Below are positions 43,501-55,500 of a stretch of DNA of 64,000 nt, piece by piece; the first letter of the stretch is position 1; each line of letters opens with the position of its first letter. The notes below the pieces were generated by a model. It was not told where the DNA came from and searched no databases. It saw only the letters and a list, made by a program, of their open reading frames with translations. Source of the stretch: Bactericera cockerelli (taxonomy: Eukaryota > Arthropoda > Insecta > Hemiptera > Triozidae); contig CM044962.1 in NCBI GenBank assembly GCA_024516035.1, forward strand, positions 5,818,608 to 5,882,607, given 5' to 3'. The position numbers and the translations under genes were made by a program.

Positions 43501-46500
43501 TACAGCTGTCCAGTGTACATATATTATATTAGAGGTCACACAAAAGGTCATTATCTCCTAGATCCCCTAGTTAAAGTTGATTAATTATTTAACCCGTGAG
43601 TACACGCACATAGGGAAAAATTCTCACACGCTCGGCAAAAACGCTAGAACTTGATCGATATTGGTCCTAACCTGTAGGGACCTGGAGTAGCTGTTGATAA
43701 TATGTTTATCTAGATGTATCCACAGTCCCTTGAGCTATTTTCAATTTCTGTTGCCCGTGACGTGGCGAAAAGTTCAGATCGGTCTGAAATGTAAGATTTT
43801 TTTTCATCGCGCGTGTACAGACGTAACTTTTTTTTTTGTTCGAGTTTTTTTTCTGTTACTAACTATTTAGTTTAATTTAGTTAATTATTTATAATAATTA
43901 GTTTTAATAATTAATTAATATAATAATAACAATTGTTTTATATAAAGAAATATATTTTTTTAAAGAAAATTAGTGTGTTTACTGTTTATCTACCAAATTC
44001 GTGATTGTTCACTATTGTTATAATAATTATTATAATGATTTTTAACTAACGAAATATAAACTTTTAACTAACATTAATCAAATTTCTTTGTAATAATATT
44101 ACCTAGGTAGTTAGGTACCTTCCTACACTTTTTTTGCTAGATACTGAAATAATTAGTATTCTTTGTAATCTTTCTCCACCTACTATAATGGGTACCTACC
44201 TACCTACTTACCTCCTGGTATAATCTAAGTACATTTATTTTTTTATCGTTTCTGTTTTTAGCTTTTAGAAGTACCTAAACAAATATAATTACATAATATT
44301 CTTGATTATAAGATATACTGTGAATTGCCCTACAAACTTATGTCACTATGGCTTACGATGAACAAATTCTGGGAAAAAAAAAATTCAAATCAGGGTTCGA
44401 ACTGCAACCATTTGGAAAAAAAATTGCTAAAATTACTTTAAATATCTTTTAAATACATAAGTCAACTTAATGTAGCTTAAAAATATATATAACTCTTCAA
44501 GCAGAACGAAATACAAAGCAAAACCAGGTGTGAGAATTTTTTTCATCGCGCGTGCATTGACGTTCGGATTTTTAGCGCGTGTACTCACAGGTTAAAGTGG
44601 GATTATCTACAACACTCATTTATATGTTGTTAGTACAAAGATCAACATCCACATATAGCATTTTCTGCCACTGAACCTATTTTTCTAAGTACATACTATT
44701 TATTTTCTTCCTCAGGCTACAGAAGCTGAAATCACAAAAGCCTTCTCCCAGTTTGGTTCCCTAGTGGAGGTTGTTCTGAAACTCAAGGACCTCTATGAAT
44801 TTGCTTTTGTCACATTTCTACACCACAAAGATGCCGTCAAAGCTCTAGCCTCAGATTTTAAAATAGGCAAATACAAACCTTTGGTAAGTTGATAATGAAT
44901 GTCCATGTTTCTGATGATTATATATTTTGCCATTAAGATTTTTTTCTTCAAATAAACAAAGAATAATAATAATTTAAAATCTTATAAGAACAAAGCTTTT
45001 AAGTAAAGCTATTAAACCTAGAAATAATAGTATGTAAGGGTAAGATTTTTGCTCATTTTTCTTCATTTTTCCAAATACCAAGTCTGTGTGATCGTGGGAC
45101 ACAAGCTCGTGGAAAAATTGGAACAACCGGTCATGCATGGTTCGTAGTAGTTTTGTAGTCACAAGGCATGCGCAACACAACATAAGTACATGCTGCCACT
45201 GTTATGTTTTTTCTTCTTCCCCCAGATAAAAGAAGCTCTCCAAACTCATCAACCAATGCCGGTTCACATAGACAAGCTGGCAGCTGTCACTGCCCCGGAT
45301 GCCTGCTACATAGAGAAACTCAATGATGACTGTTTGCGGCATATCTTCTCCTATCTAGACCTGGTCATGAGGACTAAAGTAGAAGTTGGTAGGTGACATA
45401 TTGAGCTAGTTAGTGAGTCAGTGAATGAAGTAAGTTTATTAAAGTTTTATTTATTTATTTAGAAACACTTTAATAGTAGAACATAATTATATACAGACAA
45501 ATAATGGAAAAAGTAAATATAAAAATGACAATAATAATAATAATATAAACAAGAAAAAAATAAATAAAATATATACATATGTCCTAACTAAAGGGCGGGT
45601 TATTGCCTATGGCAATCTCTTCCACCCAACTCAAAGTTGTGTTATTGAGTTGGCTCCAGTGGTTGGGTGGAAGAGCTCACATCTGAGAACCCTGAAAGCC
45701 AAAAAACTGAAAGTCATCAAGTAATGTTTATGTTATTATTACCCAGGTGTGGAATTGAGTCTTGAGCATGAACGTAGAGAACAGATTGATGGAACTTATA
45801 TTGAAGGCCTGGTTGGAAGACATGTGGACTGTGCGCATTTATTACATCTTGTATAGCTTGACTGCTCGCATAGATTCTCCTTGAGATTTTTTATTTATTT
45901 TTTTATTCACACTTTATTAATAGGACATCTCTATCTATATACAGGGTGGACCAAAAAAAACGTTTACACCCGTTAATGGTAGATTACTGACGACATTTCC
46001 AGGCCGGATCTGCAATCCGTTTTTTCGGATTCGCCTTCGTAACTGCACAAAGTGATTTTTTGCAACTTTCCGAAAAAGTCCGACTTTGGCTTATTCTTCA
46101 GGTCAGAACTTTTTTCCTGTTTAAGATGAGTTGATTCTGAACATTTCTACAGAAAGCCAACAAAATTTCGATGTTTCTAGATACACTACTTTGTTTTTTA
46201 CGATTTGGTTTGCAATGTTTTTTTACACCTGAACAGAAAAAAAACACCCAAAAAAACTTTTTTACTAAATAAAACACTCGACATTTGTCCGAACAAATTT
46301 TGGCACAGACATGGGCAAGTTTGATAAAAGTTGGCGGCCGCCCCGAGGAAGCTAAAAAATAATTTTACGATTTTTTATCACGTGATCTTCTGGGAAAAAT
46401 TATTAGATGTTTGCCAAAAACTCTTCAAAAATCCTAAGAGTTTTCTAGCTGTAGACTGTGTAAGGGCGTCTTGTATTGTTTACAAAAATTGTTTACATTG

Positions 46501-49500
46501 CTTTTTTTGAATACCGCGGTCTCACATGCCTTCATCAGTCAGTTTAGGAAAATTCAAATGGTAAATTTCGTGCTTTTCAGATTGTCAGTGGTGTTAGCTA
46601 GATGTGGTAGTACTAAGAGTTTAGTCGCATGACCGAGGTTCAATACTCGGCGGTCAATATTATTTTAATTATCAAAAAAATCTGATGGAATATTTTATTC
46701 ACACCTCTATCTGACCTGTTGTAACACCAACAACTTATGGTTTTTTTGGGGGTAATACCATCTGTAAATTGAGTTATATCAGATACTATTGGTATCACAA
46801 TACACATAATTATTATTTATGTAGGAGACTGCCTTGATAATGTAAGGATGGTTTTTCTTATGCTTCCCTACGAGAGAAAAAAAAAAAACAAGCGAATTTT
46901 CCAAACGAAAATAGAGTTTATGAAATAAATCCAGGTAAATATGTAGGTAGGTTCTTCTATCATAAACAATACTAATTATAAATAACAAATATTTACCGAT
47001 TGCCAACTCTTAATAGAAGTCTTGAAAAAAAACAAGATAATATTTTGTAAAATTAATAAACTTTTGCAGTCTTTATTATGTTTTCTACTATTTTGATATA
47101 AACAAAAAGGTATTTAAAAAAACATTTTGTGTTAGTATGTTCAATGAGAAACGATTAGAAGCGCACGATTAGCTCAGTGGTAAGCTAGTCCACCAGGATT
47201 CTTGTTACCAGATTTCGTAAACTATGTTTTTCACGTGATCCCAAATGTTCCTGTTGGCAACTCCATATGCTAAATGCGTATCTGCCACTTCAGCATCCGA
47301 ATTATAATAATGTAACTTGTACTAAAAAAACTCAAGAAGTTTAAAGATAATATTTCATAGAATGCAGAAAAATATGCTTGAAAACTATCATCGAGAAACA
47401 AACAATCATTCATTTGACTGGCCTTTAATTAATTCGAAGGAAAATAATTATCAGACATATATAGCTAATTACTCTTTGAGTACAAGACGACCCTACACGG
47501 TCAACACTTTTAAGATTTTGAACATCATTTTTTGAGACTTACCTGGTTTGTTTACCCAGAAGATCACGTGATAAAAAATCGTAAAATTATTTTTTAGCAT
47601 CCTTGGGTTGGCCGCCAACTTTTATCAAACTTGCCCATGTCTGTGCCAAAATTTGCTCGGGCAAATCTTGAGTGTTTCAAAGTGTAAAAATTTTACATGA
47701 GAATTTTTTTTCAATTCAGGTGTCAAAAAAGATACCAAACCAAACCGTAAAAAACAAAGTAGTGTAGCTAGAAACATCGAAATTTTGTTGGCTTTCTGTA
47801 GAAATGTTCAGAATCAACTCATCTTAAACAGGAAAAAAGTTCTGACCTGAAGAATAAGCCAAAGTCGGACTTTTTCAGAAAGTTGCAAAAAATCACCTTG
47901 TGCAGTTATAAAGGCGAATCTGAAAAAACGGATCGCAGATCCGTCCTAGAAATGTCGTCAGTAATCTACCATTAACGGGTGTAAACGTTTTTTTGGTCCA
48001 CCCTGTATAAAACAGAAAGAAGGACTACCTCTGTTTGTTTGTTTGTCCGGAGTTGTTTGACCCCCCCCAAAACCATTATTGCTTTGTCCAGAAAAATTAT
48101 AAAAAGTTCAAAAAGGCATTGCTGTCCAGCAGTATGGCCATGCCTTAGTAAATTTGAAATTTAGTCCCGTTGCAAAGCACGGGCAAACGGCTAGTATTGT
48201 ATACAACACAAATAATTACAAATTAAAATGCAATATAATAGAAGAAAAAAATAAAGAAAAAATAAATAAATATATACGAGATGTACCTCAGCAAAGTTGA
48301 ATTGGCTTAATTTATGATTGGTATGTATGGTATGGTTGTATAATTTGATTTTTTATGTACTAAGTATAATAATCATAAAGATAACAACAAAGGATTATTC
48401 TATAAAAACATCTTCTGTGTAAGCAACAGTAAAACATGGTTTTATAAAGGTATAGCAAATCGGAAATACATCGTTGCCTTCAACAGATTGAGGTCTAATC
48501 ATGCCATCTGTAAAGCTTATCTTAATAAAATACAATTGTCTCCAAATAACCTATGTGAACAATGCCTTGTAAAAGAAACTTCAAACATATATTAATGTGC
48601 TGCGTAAAATACCAGGACTCTAGGAATGAACTATTTCAAAGACTGAGTTATATCTTGGACCAGCCCTTAATTACGTCATATTTTCCAAAATCCTCCTGCT
48701 ATAATTCCGTTTATAAATATCTTGCAAAAACAAAATATCCACCTAAAATAAAATGTAATCTCTATTCTGTAATTTAATATTTAATGTGTAATTAAAAATA
48801 AATAAAGTGGCTGTATGGGTTATTTTTGTCCCAATGCCAAAGCCAATGCAAAAAAAAGTATAATAAAATAAGAACTTATTTTTGTATTTTTCATAAATTT
48901 GATCCAAATAAATTTGCTTTATTTGGATCAAATTGGATAAATATTTTTTTTTTACCACAGTGTTCTCACCCCCCCCCTCCATGTGCCGCCGCTGCTGCTC
49001 TAATTATCATGCTTGTTCTCACCCCCCCCCCCCCCCTCCAGTGTGCCGGCGCTGGCTGCTCTAATTATCATGCGTGTTCTCACCCCCCCCCCCCCCAGTG
49101 TGCCGCCGCTGGCTGCTCTAATTATCATGCGTGTTCTCACCCCCCCCCCCCCCAGTGTGCCGCCGCTGGCTGCTCTAATTATCATGCGTGTTCTCACCCC
49201 CCCCCCCCCAGTGTGCCGCCGCTGGCTGCTCTAATTATCATGCTTGCTCTCACCCCCCCCCCCCCCCCCAGTGTGCCGCCGCTGGCTGCTCTAATTATCA
49301 TGCTTGCTCTCACCCCCCCCCCCCCCCAGTGTGCCCGCCGCCTGCTGCTCTAACACCCCCCCCCCCCCCCCCCCCCCAGTGTGCCGCCGCTGGCTGCTCT
49401 AATTATCATGCTTGCCCCTCCACCCCCCCCCCCCCCCCCCAGTGTGCCGCCGCTGGCTGCTCTAATTATCATGCTTGCTCTCACCCCCCCCCCCCCCCCC

Positions 49501-52500
49501 AGTGTGCCGCCGCTGGCTGCTCTAATTATCATGCTTGCTCTCACCCCCCCCCCCCCCCCCCCCAGTGTGCCGCCGCTGGCTGCTCTAATAATTATCATGC
49601 GTGCTCTCACCCCCCCCCCCCCTCCAGTGTGCCGCCGCTGGCTCCGCCTCAGTCGCGCCATGTGGCTGGTGGTGCGCGGCCTCGACTTCACCTCCCCGCC
49701 CCTCTCCTCCCACCTGAAGGAGGGCGCCCTCGAGTACGACCTCACCGCCAAGCAGCTCACCTCCATGACGGGCCACAACCTGGCCTCGCTCACCATCAAG
49801 CGGTTCGCCGCGTCCGAGACGCTGAAGACGATTCGCGACAACTGCACCGCGCTCGAGACGCTCACCCTGCACCACTTCACCCTGTATGATGCCAAGGTAA
49901 GACAGGAGCCCTGCACCACTTCACCCTGTATGATGCCAAGGTAAGACAGGAGCCCTGCACCACTTCACCCTGTATGATGCCAAGGTAAGATAGGAGCCCT
50001 GCACCACTTCACCCTGTATGATGCCAAGGTAAGACACTCACCCTGCACCACTTCACCCTGTATGATGCCAAGGTAAGACAGGAGCCCTGCACCACTTCAC
50101 CCTGTATGATGCCAAGGTAAGACAGGAGCCCTGCACCACTTCACCCTGTATGATGCCAAGGTAAGATAGGAGCCCTGCACCACTTCACCCTGTATGATGC
50201 CAAGGTAAGATAGGAGCCCTGCACCACTTCACCCTGTATGATGCCAAGGTAAGACACTCACCCTGCACCACTTCACCCTGTATGATGCCAAGGTAAGACA
50301 CTCACCCTGCACCACTTCACCCTGTATGATGCCAAGGTAAGACACTCACCCTGCACCACTTCACCCTGTATGATGCCAAGGTAAGACACTCACCCTGCAC
50401 CACTTCACCCTGTATGATGCCAAGGTAAGACACTCACCCTGCACCACTTCACCCTGTATGATGCCAAGGTAAGACACTCACCCTGCACCACTTCACCCTG
50501 TATGATGCCAAGGTAAGACAGGAGCCCTGCACCACTTCACCCTGTATGATGCCAAGGTAAGACAGGAGCCCTGCACCACTTCACCCTGTATGATGCCAAG
50601 GTAAGACAGGAGCCCTGCACCACTTCACCCTGTATGATGCCAAGGTAAGATAGGAGCCCTGCACCACTTCACCCTGTATGATGCCAAGGTAAGATAGGAG
50701 CCCTGCACCACTTCACCCTGTATGATGCCAAGGTAAGACAGGAGCCCTGCACCACTTCACCCTGTATGATGCCAAGGTAAGATAGGAGCCCTGCACCACT
50801 TCACCCTGTATGATGCCAAGGTAAGACAGGAGCCCTGCACCACTTCACCCTGTATGATGCCAAGGTAAGACAGGAGCCCTGCACCACTTCACCCTGTATG
50901 ATGCCAAGGTAAGACAGGAGCCCTGCACCACTTCACCCTGTATGATGCCAAGGTAAGATAGGAGCCCTGCACCACTTCACCCTGTATGATGCCAAGGTAA
51001 GACAGGAGCCCTGCACCACTTCACCCTGTATGATGCCAAGGTAAGACAGGAGCCCTGCACCACTTCACCCTGTATGATGCCAAGGTAAGACTGCGATGCC
51101 AAGGTACCAAAAACAAAGTAGCTTTGTATAAATGTTTCTTTATAAATAAAATAAATAAATAAACTATTTAAAAACAAAATTATGTAAAAAAAAAGAAGAA
51201 AAAAAAAAGGTAGGTAAGACTACGATGCCTAGGTAAGACAGATGCCAAGGTAAGACAGATGCCAAGATAAGACAGATGCCAAGGTAAGACAGATGCCAAG
51301 GTAAGATAGATGACAAGGTAAGACAGATGCCAAGGTAAGACAGATGCCAAGGTAAGACAGATGCCAAGGTAAGACAGATGCCAAGGTAAGACAGATGCGA
51401 AGGTAAGACTACGATGCGAAGGTAAGACTACGACGCCAAGGTAAGACTACGACGCCAAGGTAAGACTACGACGCCAAGGTAAGACTACGATGCCAAGGTA
51501 AGACTACGATGCCAAGGTAAGACTACGATGCCAAGGTAAGACAGATGCCAAGGTAAGACAGATGCCAAGGTAAGACTACGATGCCAAGGTAAGACAGATG
51601 CCAAGGTAAGACAGATGCCAAGGTAAGACTATGATGCCAAGGTAAGACTACGATGCCAAGGTAAGACAGATGCCAAGGTAAGACAGATGCCAAGGTAAGA
51701 CAGATGCCAAGGTAAGACAGATGCCAAGGTAAGACTACGATGCCAAGGTAAGACAGATGCCAAGGTAAGACAGATGCCAAGGTAAGACTATGATGCCAAG
51801 GTAAGACTACGATGCCAAGGTAAGACTACGATGCCAAGGTAAGACTACGATGCCAAGGTAAGACAGATGCCAAGGTAAGACTTCTTCCTCTCTCACTCAG
51901 GAGAGAAATGTTTGACATTCTCACACTGTTCAACATTTTACACTCCAAGACAGATACCCCTGAGCTCTTGGAATCTATTAACATAAATGTTCCTGGATAT
52001 GTTGCCACACGTAACACCTTACCCTTTAGACCAACCTTTGTGAAGACTAATTATCTCCAAAATTCTCCTCTAATAAGCTTGATCTTTTCTCTTCCACTGT
52101 CCCTAATATCAGGTCTTATTATGATGAACAAATGGAAATTTGATTTTTTGATTTTTTTTTTTCTTCTTAATTCCAGGGCTAAGATACAGACTGATTCTTT
52201 CTTTATTTACTTTCTTGCCTTGTGCTATAAGTATTTATTATTGTTAAGGACATAGAATATATTTATTATTATTATTTTTTTTTTGTAGTTGCTAGCATAA
52301 GCTTAGATAGGCAAAAATAATTGTATTTAGTTAGAACTGGAATAATTTCCGTTTATTGTATTGTAAAAAAAAGAAAAAAAAAAAAAAAAAGACAGATGCC
52401 AAGGTAAGACAGGAGCCCTGGGTGCACAACGTTTTTTTCTCGAATTTTAATTATAAAAGTGAAAATAAAAAATATTCAACGTAAACAAACCAGACGAGCT

Positions 52501-55500
52501 TTTGATTTGTTTTTTTGTTTCTCCTTTATTTTTCAATTCTCTTTAAATGTTACTGTCTAACGGGTATCTGATTTTCGCTGTCTCACTATATTTTATTTAT
52601 TTATTATCCCAATGATAATTATTGTCATTCTGTGTCAATTCAGGTGGTGTTACCCTCGCTAAGAATTCTAAAACATCTCAATCTGGAGGGCTGTTCTTTC
52701 AGTGATAAGCTCCTGACCAAACTCTTCTCTTTTGCCAAGGTAAGTAATGGGTTTTATTATCTGATCTGGTTGCAGTGTTTTCAGTGAAACCCTATCAATT
52801 AACACTGCGACCTAATTAGATCTATTGTGACCAGTTGATTCTATTTGGTTTTAACGTCCTGATTGAGATAGATAGTCACGACGGGGGTTTTACCCTCCAT
52901 TCGCTGGGAATCGTACCAGCCATCCACATTAACCTCACCCAGCTTAGGTAGGGCCAGAAATGCCAGCCTTACGTGTTTGGAGGGAACAGAATTTTCTTCG
53001 AAAAGTCTGCTCCAACCGGGGATCGAACTCGAGATCTCTGGACTACGGGCAGTTGTCACAACCATTACGCCACGGAGGCTGGCAAGTAATACGTTTAGAA
53101 ATCAGCACTTTTTCGTTTATTTTTTTGTTTTATTTATTATTATACAAAAACAATCACAGTAGAGAGTATAATATATAATATAATAATGCTTTTTCTTTGT
53201 GTTATTATGTCACAATTTTAGTGGGTAGCGCAGAATCATAGGACTTTACCACTTTAATTTACAATATCTTGTATTATTTTTTGCCTAAGATTCTGCCACT
53301 GGTCGCTGCTTCATATTAAAGCAGCTACTCATTTTTCCTCACGAGGTATGAGTGGACCCCGAACATCCAAGTACAGAGCAGAAAAAATCCTCCCCCGCTG
53401 GGAATCGAACCCACGTCACCATGTGTACAGCAGCACAGTAGAGAGTAGTGTGATATTAAAGCTTAGTGGTAAGACACTCGCTTGCCATGGGGCATCCTTT
53501 CTTTGTAAGGGATACCTCCTGGTGCGCTCCTTTTGATCCAGCACCTAAATGGAAAGTATTCCATCACTTTGCAATACTTTCCATCCTTTGCATACTACAG
53601 GATGGGTTACAATACAAACCGCAAGTGTCTACAGTGGCTGCTGTTTCATGTCTACGAAATATCATAAGCTGTGAAACGCTCATTTTTAACGAATAAATAA
53701 ATAAATTTCATATAATCTTAGAAGCCAAAATTTTAGAAGCCAAATAAAAATGGCTTAGGATGGGTCCTCTGTATACGTAAAGAAAATGTGAAAAATAAAA
53801 CAAATGATTTATTATTAGTAAAAAAATATCTTAAGATATACTCGCGCAAAGAAAATCAAAATGTGTTTCCCTTGAGTTCTCTTGTATCCAGGTTCGACTC
53901 ACTGTACTACAATATGATGCAATGTAATACTCTGTTTATCCTGCAAGAATGAGATCCTAACTCTCACCATGATAGTCTCATTTATTTGTGTTTATCTCGA
54001 ATTCTTTTTATTAATTTTCTTAATATTATTACCATCCATCCCCTCTGCTCTACAATATATATCACTTAGAGTTCCCATATTTGGACTACGGACAAGAGAA
54101 AACCCTCCTTTTTTCTCATCTGATAACACACGAAGTCCTGTGTTTGCCTCATCAACGCTGCCCACTGCCATGGCGATTTTTAATAAGAATGCCACAGTGC
54201 TGGACATTGCCGACAACCTCGAACAATTTAAAGAGAAAGCAAAGGCTATTTTATATATTTAATATGTTGCATGTAATTCTAATTCTTCATATTTTTTTTT
54301 TTGTATAGATGTGATTAGATGTACGTTAATTGATTTTGTAATTGCCTATGTGTTAGGCGTAAAATTGATTCTTAAAAAAAAAATCTTGATCTTTTTTTTT
54401 ACTTTTTTATTCTTGTTATTTCTTCTATTGTGTATTCTCAGTAAACTATGTAATTGGGTGCTGGCTAACTTTTGTAAAGCCAACACCTCTATTGTACTGC
54501 ACTCTAAGGGCGGTATTAATAGTCGTTTTTGTAATATGTACCTCTGTGGCGCTAAGTCACGGATTGCGTACTGTGTAAGATAGGGAAAACCGACACTTAG
54601 CAGGGACTTTAGCTATCGATGTTGTCTATTAATTTCGACCTAAATAAAATATACTTATACCGTTAGAGATTACCATAGGCAATAACCCCACCCTTTAGTT
54701 AGGACATAGGTATATATTTTGTTTATTTTTTCTCTTGTTTATATTATTAATATTGTCAATTTTTTTATTTAATTTTTACAATTAATTGTCTGTATACAGG
54801 GTGAGCATAAAGTCTCACCCCACCCCCCGTATCTCGAGAATGGCTGAAAATACAAGAAAACGTAAAAACCCGTATGCCTTAATTTTTAGGGGGATTAATT
54901 TTCAGTCAAATTTTTTTTGCCTACACGGCCCCAGTCAGGCTGGACATGGACCAACTTTAAAATCTTAAATAGAATGTTATGTCTTTTGGCATATTTTTTT
55001 AAAGGTCTCATAAAGAGAAGTTCATTACAAAAAATTTCAGTGATCTACGACTTACCGTTCTAGAGATACAGGGTCGAACGTCCTGCGTAATATCCATATA
55101 TTTTGACCTATGACTCGTTAACCGTAAATTATAGAAAAATGAAATTTGTTGATAATAACTCCTTATGACAAGCCCTGTCGAAAAAGGTATAACTCGACAT
55201 ACTCTGTTGATGTTAGTTTCTGGTCGGTTTCGTCAGCCAGCCGGACGAACAGTCCGAAAATTTTTAACGAAAAAACAAATCAAGCTTTAACTTGTTCGAA
55301 AGTCCTTGCAATAAGGAGTTATTATCTACAAATTTAATTTTTCTGGAATTTACGGTCAACGAGTTATAGGTCAAAATATATGGATATTACGCAGGACGAC
55401 CCTGTATCTCAAAAACGGTAGCTCACTGAAATTTGTTGTTATGAAATTATCTCTATGAGACCTTTAAAAGAATATGCCACAAGACATACTATTCTATTTA

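Noticed and set aside
48826..49889. Pro/Cys-rich open frames (up to 233 residues)
   Set aside because: Generated by poly-C plus splice-site repeats; only 49628-49896 in one frame is a real exon.
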